From Candidatus Melainabacteria bacterium (GTDB lineage Bacteria; Cyanobacteriota; Vampirovibrionia; Obscuribacterales; Obscuribacteraceae), in the NCBI GenBank assembly GCA_016716405.1, contig JADJWK010000001.1:1922001-1986000 (forward strand): a stretch of 64,000 nucleotides of DNA, given 5' to 3'. How positions within the stretch are numbered: position 1 is the stretch's first letter; each line of letters starts with the position of its first letter. Positions 44,829 to 52,561 of the stretch are shown here, one piece after another. A program made the translations under genes and the position numbers. The notes under the pieces were generated by a model. That model saw only the letters and a list, made by a program, of their open reading frames with translations. It ran no database searches and was not told where the DNA came from.

Positions 44829-45350
44829 CTAGAGAGTGGCTGTCTGGTTCCAGAAAGCCTCTTTGATGATCTTGGAGGAATTCGACTCCGAGCTGATTGT
44901 CACCGATGCCGGTGCAAACAGGAAGACGCCGTCGCCGATGCGCTGCTGGTGCCCGTCGATGGCCCAGGTTGCGCCGGAGAGGAAATCCACCACTCTCTGC
45001 GATTGCTCGTTGTCCAGCATGTGGAGATTGAGCAGCACCGATTTGCGGTTGCGGAGGTGGTCGACGATCTCGACGGACTCTTCGAACTGTCGCGGCTCGA
45101 CCACCAGAACTTCGCTGGCGGTGGCTGCGCTGGGGTGCTCTACTACTTTGGACTCGTTGCGGACGCCCATGGCTATGCCCTTGGACATGTTGGGACCGGC
45201 AGGCATCTCCACCGGGGCTCGATCGAGAGCCAGTTGACCGTTTGTCGCATAAACGTCATCGGCTGTCTCGAAGAGGTCCTCGAAGTCCTCTTGCTCGTAA
45301 TTGTCTGCTGGTCCGAACCAGAAGCTCTTGAACTTTTGTACTATGCTCAC
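44829..45350 (-). CDS. sepF: Cell division protein SepF
   Basis: A 173-residue protein. A short N-terminal amphipathic helix (SIVQKFKSFWFGP) would bind membrane. An acidic linker follows, then the SepF/DUF552 domain (residues about 80-160; VLVVEPRQFEESVEIVDHLRNRKSVLLNLHMLD, VDFLSGATWAIDG). SepF anchors FtsZ in Gram-positives, cyanobacteria and archaea. Two adjacent GTG codons could start it; GTG 45350 has AAGGAGG 6 bases upstream, a better distance than GTG 45353. It follows yggS by about 50 bases, a common pairing. Confidence 0.93.
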   Translation of the reverse strand: MSIVQKFKSFWFGPADNYEQEDFEDLFETADDVYATNGQLALDRAPVEMPAGPNMSKGIAMGVRNESKVVEHPSAATASEVLVVEPRQFEESVEIVDHLRNRKSVLLNLHMLDNEQSQRVVDFLSGATWAIDGHQQRIGDGVFLFAPASVTISSESNSSKIIKEAFWNQTATL

Positions 45351-45400
45351 CACTTTCCTCCTTGCCCTGCTGAAGTCTGTCTAAACTTTTAGGACCTGCG

Positions 45401-46060
45401 CTAGTCCTCGAAAATCGCCCTTCCCAATCGCACAATCGTGGCACCTTCATCGACGGCTTCCTGCCAGTCGTTGGTCATGCCCATCGAGAGCTCTTCGAGC
45501 TTGACGCCGTGGTCCCGCTCGAGCTCGTCTCTCAATCTTCTCAGTCCGCTGAAACTGCGACGCCAGGTAAGGACGTCCTCGGTCAGCGGGCTGATCGTCA
45601 TCAACCCTTTCACTTCCAACCCGTCCAGGGCGATGATCTCGGCGAACTGCGCTTTCAGCTCGTCCGCTTCGAAGCCGCTCTTGCCGGGATCTTCGATGAT
45701 TTTCACCTGCAAGAGGACCGGCTGCACCAGTCCCTTGCTGCAAGCCTCTTTCGAAATCTCTTTCGCGAGCTTGAGGGAATCGACGGAGTGAATCAAGCAG
45801 AAGTTGCCCACCGCTTGCCTTACTTTGTTTGTCTGCAGGTGACCGATAAAGTGCCATCTGGATCCATGCACCAGGGATGGTGATAGCTGCTCTCGCTTCC
45901 TGAGGGCATCCTGGATCCGATTCTCACCGAATTCGGTGACACCCAGCGCGAAGGCTTCTTCGATCTGGGCGAGCTCGGCCTTTTTGGTCACGGCGACGAG
46001 TTTGACCGGTCTATCAGCCAGAGTCTCATTTATCCGGGCTAAATTGGCAGCCACACTCAT
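45401..46060 (-). CDS. YggS/PROSC-family PLP-binding protein
   Basis: A 219-residue single-domain PLP protein with an alanine-racemase-like barrel that helps PLP homeostasis rather than racemising. The Schiff-base Lys lies in KLVAVTKKAEL (residue about 26). Other family motifs are FGENRIQDALRK, WHFIGHLQTNKVRQ, HSVDSLKLA, GLMTISPLT and the phosphate-binding ELSMGMTNDWQEAVDEGATIVRLGRAIF. It is upstream of sepF on the same strand and probably in the same transcript. A perfect palindrome lies 27 bases before the start. Confidence 0.93.
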   Translation of the reverse strand: MSVAANLARINETLADRPVKLVAVTKKAELAQIEEAFALGVTEFGENRIQDALRKREQLSPSLVHGSRWHFIGHLQTNKVRQAVGNFCLIHSVDSLKLAKEISKEACSKGLVQPVLLQVKIIEDPGKSGFEADELKAQFAEIIALDGLEVKGLMTISPLTEDVLTWRRSFSGLRRLRDELERDHGVKLEELSMGMTNDWQEAVDEGATIVRLGRAIFED

Positions 46061-46086
46061 GCCTTTCTTATCACAGGTATCACGGG

Positions 46087-46104
46087 GGCATCACGGGTGA
46101 TGCC
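46087..46104. promoter_or_regulatory. 18-bp palindrome upstream of yggS
   Basis: GGCATCAC-GG-GTGATGCC is an 8-bp perfect inverted repeat with a 2-base centre, 27 bases before the yggS start on the minus strand. No T-run follows on either strand, so an operator is more likely than a terminator of the upstream rsmE gene. The rest of the 210-base gap (46061-46270) holds no gene that I can support. Confidence 0.35.
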
Positions 46105-46270
46105 GCCAGCATCGCCTACTATTAAGCCGCGGACAAGAAGTCTTTGTCAAGCCTTAAACCCGAAATTTCTTATATTCTAAGAGCGATCGAGGGGCGATCG
46201 GGAGCGATTCTGCAGGCGGTATTGCTCCGGTGTCCGCTTTCGTATCGCAAAGCGATATCTCTTCTGGTGC

Positions 46271-47059
46271 CTATGTCGACCAGATGAATTCGCTGACGGA
46301 TACAAGAATGCCGGCGGCCAGAACCGCGGCCGTCTCGGCTCGCAAGATCGTGTTGCCCAGGCTGCAGGACGAAATCCCCGAAATTTCCGCGCGTTTTCTC
46401 TCGGTGTCCGAGAATCCACCTTCCGGTCCGATAAAAACCGATATATTCGAAGTTGATACTGTGGATGATGCAATATTATCTGATGCATCGCAGAGGAGTC
46501 GTACCAGGTGTGGTGACTCGGATCTTTCCGAGCAGATATAAGACCTTCGTGACAACCCGTCCTTCTGGTAGGACATAAAAATTTCTTCAAGCGGCTTCGG
46601 CTCTCTGATCTCCGGCGGGCGAAAGCGCTCGCATTGCTCGGTGGCTTCCTTCGATATTGACATCCAGCGGTCCGGGCGCTTCCCGCGAGCCACAGAGCGC
46701 TCGGCGAAGACTGGCTGGATGATATCGACGCCGATCTCGGTCAGCTTCTCGATGGCCCAGTCGAAGCGATCTCCCTTGAGCACCGGCATGACCACCTCCA
46801 CATTCGGTCTTTTGCGGGTGGGCTCGCTTTTTGTCTGGATAATCGATGCTTCCAGACGATCGTCTTCCAGGATCTCGAGCCTGGCGGTATAGAGATTTCC
46901 CCGGCCGTCCAGGAGGTCTACGGTATCTCCCGGCCTGAGCCTGAGGACGCGGCGAATCTGTTTGAGCATCCGCCGGTCGCTGAGTGCGGTTTTGCTTCCG
47001 ACCACGAGATCGTCTGCGGGAGCGGCGTCGGCGTTCAGAAGGAAGCGGTGTCGTGTCAT
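46271..47059 (-). CDS. rsmE: 16S rRNA m3U1498 methyltransferase RsmE
   Basis: A 262-residue SPOUT methyltransferase. An N-terminal PUA-like domain (MTRHRFLLNADA, HRR-type opening) is followed by the knotted SAM domain: KGDRFDWAIEKLTEIGVDIIQPVFAERSV, FIGPEGGFSDTERKRAE and LGNTILRAETAAVLAAGIL. It methylates U1498 of 16S rRNA. ATG 47059 is consistent with the family start. It is divergent from accD. The stretch coding for residues about 165-205 looks less GC-rich than the rest but the frame is intact. Confidence 0.94.
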   Translation of the reverse strand: MTRHRFLLNADAAPADDLVVGSKTALSDRRMLKQIRRVLRLRPGDTVDLLDGRGNLYTARLEILEDDRLEASIIQTKSEPTRKRPNVEVVMPVLKGDRFDWAIEKLTEIGVDIIQPVFAERSVARGKRPDRWMSISKEATEQCERFRPPEIREPKPLEEIFMSYQKDGLSRRSYICSERSESPHLVRLLCDASDNIASSTVSTSNISVFIGPEGGFSDTERKRAEISGISSCSLGNTILRAETAAVLAAGILVSVSEFIWST

Positions 47060-47180
47060 AGGTTAACGTTCGCCATATATAGGTCTTTTCGATGCTACAC
47101 TATCCAGACCTATGACTGGTCCGGCGCAGGTGGGAATGGCAGCACCTGACATCGCGGGCGTATTAAGTGGGGCTTAGCTC

Positions 47181-48104
47181 ATGGATTTGAAAGAGTGGTT
47201 TGCCAACCGGCAAAAGAGGAGGGAGCGCGAGGATTTCGTGGTCAAGCAGCCTCTCAGCACCGAAGAATACTGCGCTCTCTGGACCCAGTGCTTCCAGTGC
47301 CGGGAATTGCTCTACACCAAAGAGCTCCGAGACAGCCTGCACGTCTGCCCGAAATGCCAGTACCACTTCCGGATCGGCGCCGACCAGCGTATCGAGCAGC
47401 TCGCCGATCCTGATTCGTTCAAAGAGATCGATGCCACCATGACCTCGGCGGATCCTCTCAATTTCGTCGACACCGATACCTACCCCAATCGCCGGAGACA
47501 GGCAGAGCAGAAGTCCGGCATCAAAGAGGCGGTGATTACCGGCACATGCAAAATCGACGGTAATGATGCCGCCCTTGGTGTTATGGATTTTGCCTTCTTC
47601 GGCGGATCTATGGGCTCGGTGGTGGGCGAGAAAGTCACCAGGCTCATCGAGAAAGCCATCGAAGAGGACCTCCCTCTGATCTTGGTATCGAGCTCGGGCG
47701 GGGCCCGCATGCAGGAAGGCATTCTGAGCCTCATGCAACTGGCCAAGACAAGCTCGGCGCTCAAGGACCTCAGCGATCGGGGTCTGCTCTATATCTCGCT
47801 TCTCTCGGAGCCGACCTTCGGCGGCGTCACCGCCAGTTTCGCTATGCTCGGGGACATAATCATCGCCGAGCCCGGGGCCCGGGTCGGCTTCGCCGGACGC
47901 AGGGTGATCGAGCAGACGATAAGGCAGAAGCTGCCCGCCGACTTCCAGACCGCCGAGTATCTCCTCAAGCACGGCCAGGTGGACATGGTGGTAGAGCGCT
48001 CCTCCCTCAAGTCCACGATCAAAAGGCTTATCGAGTTCCACAGACCGTTGATCGCCAGAGGGCAGACGTCGCCTAACGGCAAGAGCAAAGTAGGGCGCGC
48101 ATGA
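47181..48104 (+). CDS. accD: Acetyl-CoA carboxylase carboxyltransferase subunit beta
   Basis: A 307-residue subunit that, with AccA, transfers CO2 from carboxybiotin to acetyl-CoA in fatty acid synthesis. The N-terminal zinc ribbon is present (CFQCRELLYTKEL...VCPKCQYHFRIGADQR). The crotonase-fold motifs include VLDFAFFGGSMGSVVGEK-like VMDFAFFGGSMGSVVGEKV, VSSSGGARMQEGILSLMQLAK and PTFGGVTASFAMLGD. ATG 47181 starts the WFANRQKRR lead. The stop overlaps the accA start by ATGA. An inverted repeat ATAGGTC/GACCTAT (47079-47113) lies in the divergent region upstream. Confidence 0.96.
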   Translation: MDLKEWFANRQKRREREDFVVKQPLSTEEYCALWTQCFQCRELLYTKELRDSLHVCPKCQYHFRIGADQRIEQLADPDSFKEIDATMTSADPLNFVDTDTYPNRRRQAEQKSGIKEAVITGTCKIDGNDAALGVMDFAFFGGSMGSVVGEKVTRLIEKAIEEDLPLILVSSSGGARMQEGILSLMQLAKTSSALKDLSDRGLLYISLLSEPTFGGVTASFAMLGDIIIAEPGARVGFAGRRVIEQTIRQKLPADFQTAEYLLKHGQVDMVVERSSLKSTIKRLIEFHRPLIARGQTSPNGKSKVGRA

Positions 48105-49078
48105 CTGAGAAGACCGAGAGAAAACCGATTCCCCTGGAGTTCGAGAAGCCCCTGCAATTGCTGTCGGAGCAGATCCAGGCGCTGGAAAGCCAGTTGAGCG
48201 ATCATCCCGAGCTCGAGAAAGATGTGGAAAGGCTCCAGGATCAATACCGGCGCCTGAAGAAATCTCTCTACGGCAATCTCAAGCCCATCGACCACCTGGC
48301 TATCGCCAGGCACCCCCAGCGACCTTATACAAGGGATTATTTCGATCGCTGGGATTCCGAATGGATCGAGCTGCATGGCGACCGCAAGGGCTCCGACGAC
48401 GAGGCCATGGTCTGCGGTCTGATCAGCTTGAGCAAAGATATCCGTTGCGTCGCTGTTGGCACGCAAAAGGGACGCGCTCTCCGGGACAAGCAGCTCTGCA
48501 ATTTCGGGATGCCCCAGCCCGAGGGTTACAGAAAAGCTCTTCGTCTGTTCAAGCATGCCGACAAGTTCGGATTGCCGGTGGTCACTCTTATCGATACCCC
48601 CGGCGCCTATCCCGGTCTCACAGCCGAAGAGCACAATCAGGCCCAGGCTATTGCCGTCAATCTCATGGAGCTGGCCGGAGTGTCGGTGCCGATCATCTCG
48701 GTGGTCACCGGTGAAGGCGGCTCGGGCGGAGCCCTCGCTATCGGGGTCGCCAACCGCATCCTGATGCTCGAGCACTCGGTCTATTCGGTAATCTCCCCGG
48801 AGGGTTGCGCGTCGATTCTCTGGCGCTCGGCCGACAAGGTCCTGGAAGCCGCGCAATCGATGCGAATTACAGCCAGAGAAATCCTCGAGCTTGGTGTCAT
48901 CGATGGTGTGATACCGGAGCCACTCGGGGGCGCTCACCACGATTATGATTTCGCTGCCGAGCAGGTCAGGGAAGCCATTCTCGGCGAGATCAGAAAGCTT
49001 GCGAAGCTCTCCGCCGACGCAATCAGGAAAGATCGCCAGGACAAGTTCCGGAAGATCGGCGCGTTCTCCGAGAGCTGA
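48101..49078 (+). CDS. accA: Acetyl-CoA carboxylase carboxyltransferase subunit alpha
   Basis: A 325-residue alpha subunit. The N-terminal helical pair (EFEKPLQLLSEQIQALESQL, VERLQDQYRRLKKSLYGNL) is followed by the carboxyltransferase core: WIELHGDRKGSDDEAMVCGL, FGMPQPEGYRKALRLFKHADKFGLPVVTLIDTPGAYPG, VTGEGGSGGALAIGVANRILMLEHSVYSVISPEGCASILW. It overlaps accD by 4 bases, so the two subunits are made in equal amounts. The accDA pair stands alone; accB and accC are not in the window. The gene converges on the kinase gene with 18 bases between stops. Confidence 0.96.
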   Translation: MTEKTERKPIPLEFEKPLQLLSEQIQALESQLSDHPELEKDVERLQDQYRRLKKSLYGNLKPIDHLAIARHPQRPYTRDYFDRWDSEWIELHGDRKGSDDEAMVCGLISLSKDIRCVAVGTQKGRALRDKQLCNFGMPQPEGYRKALRLFKHADKFGLPVVTLIDTPGAYPGLTAEEHNQAQAIAVNLMELAGVSVPIISVVTGEGGSGGALAIGVANRILMLEHSVYSVISPEGCASILWRSADKVLEAAQSMRITAREILELGVIDGVIPEPLGGAHHDYDFAAEQVREAILGEIRKLAKLSADAIRKDRQDKFRKIGAFSES

Positions 49079-49096
49079 GCTGGATTTACTGGATAG

Positions 49097-50803
49097 TCAG
49101 CGGCTCCGGCGCCGGCGGCGTTGTTTTTTGTCCTGCGAATCAGGCTCTTTCTCCAGCTTCTTGAGCAGCTCTCTGGCTTCTTTGCCCGAGGATGAATCGG
49201 GATCGACGTTTTTGAGATTCTCGACGGCTTTGTCTAATTCGCCGCTCTTCTGATACCACTTGCCCATGCTCAGATAGCATTTGTCCAGGGTATCCTGCTG
49301 CTGTGGAGTAAGCTCCAGCCCCTCCAGGATATGAACGGCGTCGGCGAGCTTCCCTTCTTTGATCAGCTTGTCGGCGTCCTCATAAGTCTTGCTGTTGCCT
49401 TTCACTGTCTGCTCGATCTTGGCCGGAATATCGACCCCGCCAAGGGTGGTGAGCAGATAAGCAAGCACTCCCAGGGACGCGAGACCGATAAGGAAAGGCA
49501 CGACCTTTCCTGGTCCCGCCATGCTGCGTCCCTTCTTGAAAGAGCTGGCCTGCAGGCTGGCATTGCGCTGAGAGTCGTACTGGTCGGACTTCATCTGGGC
49601 CCGCATGGCAGCAATCTGTTGTTCCATCGGGCTCGGGTCCCCGCCGCCTGACTGCTGGTTTTCGTCGGGACCGCGGTGCTGGAGCTCTTCCAGGGCCCGG
49701 CTGGCCAGGTCGCGGGTCGAGGGGCGGTTCGGAAGCCCGGTGTCCTGGCTGGTGGACCGTTTCGGATGAAGGGCCTCGTCCTGGGCCAGGGGGCCCGGCT
49801 CCATGTCCTGGACAGAGCTCTGCGGGCTGGGCGAAGGTTTGACCTTGGGCTTCTCGGGCTCTTTCATCGAAGCCTCGAGGGCCTCGGCGAAATCTTCCAT
49901 GGTCTGGTAGCGCTGGTCCGGGCTCTTGGCCAGGGCCCGGTAAACAACCTCTTCGAGGGCGTCGGGAAAGCGCAGACCCGGTCTCACCTGGTTGAGAGGG
50001 GTGGGCGGATCGCTCAAATGCATGGCCATCACCCTGACGAGCTCTTCCGAGTGGAAAGGCACGTCGCCGGTGAGGGTCTCATAGATCACCACTCCCAGCG
50101 AATAGATATCGCTGCGATTGTCGACCTTGCTCGAAGTGCATTGCTCCGGGCTCATATACGTGGGGCTGCCGCAGACCGTGCCGGTGCGGGTGATCTTGGC
50201 GGCATCGGATTCCTCGACTATGCGGGCGATCCCGAAGTCGACCACGATGGGAAAGAGTTTTTGCCCGCTTCTTTCGACCAGGACGATATTCTCCGGCTTG
50301 ACGTCCCGGTGGACGACCCCCTGGCGATGGGCTTCTCCCAGGGCCGAGCATACCTGGACGAAGATCGGGATGGCTTCGTCCACGTTCAGACGCTCTTCCT
50401 GGGCGAGGAGATCCGAGAGCGGCGTGCCGAGAAGCAGATCCATGGCTATGTAAGGCCGGTTGCCCTGGGGGATCACGCCGAAATCGTAGATCGTGATGAT
50501 ATTGGGATGGGACAGGCGGCTCGAGGCTTTCGCCTCCTGACGGAAGCGTTTGATGAATTCGTCGTCGGAGACCAGATAGTCGTGAAGGACCTTGATTGCC
50601 ACTTCACGTCCGATGAGCTCTTGCACTGCCTTATAAACAGTTCCGGCGGAGCCCTGACCGATCACCGACTGGATCTTGTACCGGCCTTCCACCACCATGC
50701 CGAGGAGCGGATCGTCGCCCACGGTGACCATGGACGAGCCATCCCGAGGACATACGTCCTGATCTTCGGCAGTTTGAAAATTGCAAACCAGACACAGCTT
50801 CAT
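49097..50803 (-). CDS. Ser/Thr protein kinase with N-terminal zinc ribbon and C-terminal TPR-like tail
   Basis: A 568-residue PknB-type kinase. Residues 1-22 form a short zinc ribbon (CLVCNFQTAEDQDVCPRDG). The kinase domain (about 40-300) is intact: glycine loop IGQGSAGTVYKA, VAIK, HRDVKPENIVL, DFG and CGSPTYMSPEQ. A disordered linker, a transmembrane helix (VVPFLIGLASLGVLAYLL, near 450) and a TPR-like tail (ADAVHILEGLELTPQQQDTLDKCYLSMGKWYQKSGELDKAVENL) follow, ending in an Arg-rich tip. It phosphorylates unknown targets. It is convergent with accA and has no close partner gene. The region 50804-51055 upstream holds no gene. Confidence 0.9.
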   Translation of the reverse strand: MKLCLVCNFQTAEDQDVCPRDGSSMVTVGDDPLLGMVVEGRYKIQSVIGQGSAGTVYKAVQELIGREVAIKVLHDYLVSDDEFIKRFRQEAKASSRLSHPNIITIYDFGVIPQGNRPYIAMDLLLGTPLSDLLAQEERLNVDEAIPIFVQVCSALGEAHRQGVVHRDVKPENIVLVERSGQKLFPIVVDFGIARIVEESDAAKITRTGTVCGSPTYMSPEQCTSSKVDNRSDIYSLGVVIYETLTGDVPFHSEELVRVMAMHLSDPPTPLNQVRPGLRFPDALEEVVYRALAKSPDQRYQTMEDFAEALEASMKEPEKPKVKPSPSPQSSVQDMEPGPLAQDEALHPKRSTSQDTGLPNRPSTRDLASRALEELQHRGPDENQQSGGGDPSPMEQQIAAMRAQMKSDQYDSQRNASLQASSFKKGRSMAGPGKVVPFLIGLASLGVLAYLLTTLGGVDIPAKIEQTVKGNSKTYEDADKLIKEGKLADAVHILEGLELTPQQQDTLDKCYLSMGKWYQKSGELDKAVENLKNVDPDSSSGKEARELLKKLEKEPDSQDKKQRRRRRSR

Positions 50804-51055
50804 AGCATTGTCGGGGGCGTGTCGCCAGGATAGTAAGGAATTCCAGGAGGAACCCAGATGGAAATTGTCACAGCCCCCACCCTTATATTACTTTTAATTA
50901 CCACTTAAGCCTAGTGGCAAACCTTCAGAGGTGATTCCGCTTAATATCAAGACCGGGCCGACGAGCCTGAATTACACGGCTGTGGGGCAGTGAGCCGGCT
51001 CAGCATGTAAATCTAATTATCAGTATTTCGCGGGAATCTATCGTTGGGTCAGGGG

Positions 51056-52309
51056 ATGGGGCAAGAGCAGATCGAGGGCAGTGGCGAGCGCCGTGACGCG
51101 AAATCTTCGCCGGGCCGCAAAGCCATGGGCCTGATTTTCCTCACCGTGCTCATCGACTTGATCGGCTTCGGTCTGATAATTCCGGCGCTTCCCACCTATG
51201 CCCAGGAGCTCAAAGCCGACGAGCAGACGGTGGGGCTCCTGATCGCCTCCTATTCGCTCATGCAGCTCATATTCATGCCGGTCTGGGGGCGTCTCTCGGA
51301 CAGGGTCGGCAGAAAGCCCATTCTTCTGGTGAGCCTTTTCTTCTCGGCTGCCGGTTATCTGGTCTGGGGGTTTTCCAGTTCACTGGCCATGCTTTTCGTC
51401 GCCCGGCTGGTGGCCGGATTCGGCAATGCCAATATCGCCGTGGCCCAGGCTTATATGACGGATGTAACTACCAGCGAGAATCGCGCCAGGGGAATGGGTC
51501 TCATCGGCGCGGCTTTCGGTCTCGGTTTCGTTCTCGGTCCCGCTATCGGCGCCGGGCTGGCTGCCATGGGAATGGGGCTCAACGTCGTGGGATTCGTTGC
51601 TTTCGGGTTCAGCCTGCTTGCCCTGGTGCTCACCGCCCTTATCCTTCCGGAGCCGGAGAGGCGAAGCGATGCCGGGCAGAGCCGCTTCGGCATGGGGCCT
51701 TCCTTTTATCTCAAGACTCTGGCAAACAAAGATCTGCGGGTCTCTTTCGCGATCTTTCTCGTTTCTACTTTCGCCTTCGCCAACATGGAAGCCACCATCG
51801 TTTTGCTCACCAACGAGGCCTTTCACTTCTCCCATATGGACAACATGCTCATGTTCCTCTATATCGGGCTGCTCATGGTGGTGGTGCAGGGCCGTCTCAT
51901 TCATGGTCTGAACAAGCGCTTTGGCGAGAAGAAGCTCATCGTCGCCGGTTGCGCTCTGATTGCCTGCGGTCTGCTACTAACGCCGGTGACCAGGAGCGTG
52001 CCTGTGCTCTATAGCGCCCTTTTCCTGCTGGCGCTCGGCACTGGCATCAACACGCCGGCCAACCAGAGCCTGATCTCCAAGCTCGCTCCGGTGGACTCGG
52101 TGGGCGGTGTCATGGGGGTGGGACAATCCCTTGCCACCCTGGGAAGAATTCTCGGACCCTGCTTCGGTGGATTCGCCTTTCAGCACTGGGGCTTCTCCAG
52201 TCCTTATAACGTCGGAGCTGCCACCATGGTTTTGGCGGTGGTGCTGGGATTATGTCTGCCCCGGTCGCCGGTGACCGATGCGAAAACCCGGGTAGGCGCA
52301 GCAGGGTAG
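51056..52309 (+). CDS. Major facilitator superfamily transporter (TetA/multidrug-like)
   Basis: A 417-residue, 12-helix transporter of the drug:H+ antiporter-1 group. Helix 1 reads LIFLTVLIDLIGFGLIIPALP, motif A is WGRLSDRVGRKPILL, and motif C-like glycines are in GAAFGLGFVLGPAIGAGLA, all as in TetA and related exporters. The substrate is unknown. Start choice is uncertain: ATG 51056 is used, TTG 51044 has a slightly better GGGA at a good distance, and ATG 51125 would begin just before helix 1. A short gene for a basic protein lies 108 bases downstream. Confidence 0.85.
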   Translation: MGQEQIEGSGERRDAKSSPGRKAMGLIFLTVLIDLIGFGLIIPALPTYAQELKADEQTVGLLIASYSLMQLIFMPVWGRLSDRVGRKPILLVSLFFSAAGYLVWGFSSSLAMLFVARLVAGFGNANIAVAQAYMTDVTTSENRARGMGLIGAAFGLGFVLGPAIGAGLAAMGMGLNVVGFVAFGFSLLALVLTALILPEPERRSDAGQSRFGMGPSFYLKTLANKDLRVSFAIFLVSTFAFANMEATIVLLTNEAFHFSHMDNMLMFLYIGLLMVVVQGRLIHGLNKRFGEKKLIVAGCALIACGLLLTPVTRSVPVLYSALFLLALGTGINTPANQSLISKLAPVDSVGGVMGVGQSLATLGRILGPCFGGFAFQHWGFSSPYNVGAATMVLAVVLGLCLPRSPVTDAKTRVGAAG

Positions 52310-52417
52310 CTTTTACCCATTCTTAAACTGTGTTATTATTAACTTGTTATCAAAATTAGCAAGCTACGGATTTGCATGCGCAAATCGTTCTTTTCAAACT
52401 AGAGGTGGTGGATAGTA

Positions 52418-52555
52418 ATGGCTTCGAGGAAAAAGGAAGCGAAAACAACCCCGGTTCCAAGACAGGTCCAGAAGCGCTACAAGCAGGATCTCAACCGGTA
52501 CAGACGTCAGATTCAGAAAAGCGACAAGATTCAAAACGGCAACCGCGCCGCCTGA
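52418..52555 (+). CDS. Small basic protein (45 residues)
   Basis: ATG 52418 to TGA 52553-52555, ending 6 bases before the ArgH-like gene. The product is Lys/Arg/Gln-rich (ASRKKEAKTTPVPRQVQKRY, then KQDLNRYRRQIQKSDKIQNG) and probably one long helix that binds nucleic acid. A GGTGG stretch lies about 10 bases before the start. I recognise no family. Codon use is consistent with a translated gene, and its closeness to the next gene suggests a shared transcript. Confidence 0.55.
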   Translation: MASRKKEAKTTPVPRQVQKRYKQDLNRYRRQIQKSDKIQNGNRAA

Positions 52556-52561
52556 GGGGGC

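Noticed and set aside
46150..46230. Clustered GCGATCG sequences resembling cyanobacterial HIP1 (GCGATCGC)
   Set aside because: Only 7 of 8 bases match and they are confined to one short region, so they are not evidence of HIP1 or of cyanobacterial origin.
49676..50833. 385-residue plus-strand frame opposite the Ser/Thr kinase
   Set aside because: The minus strand carries all kinase motifs in order; the plus frame has none.
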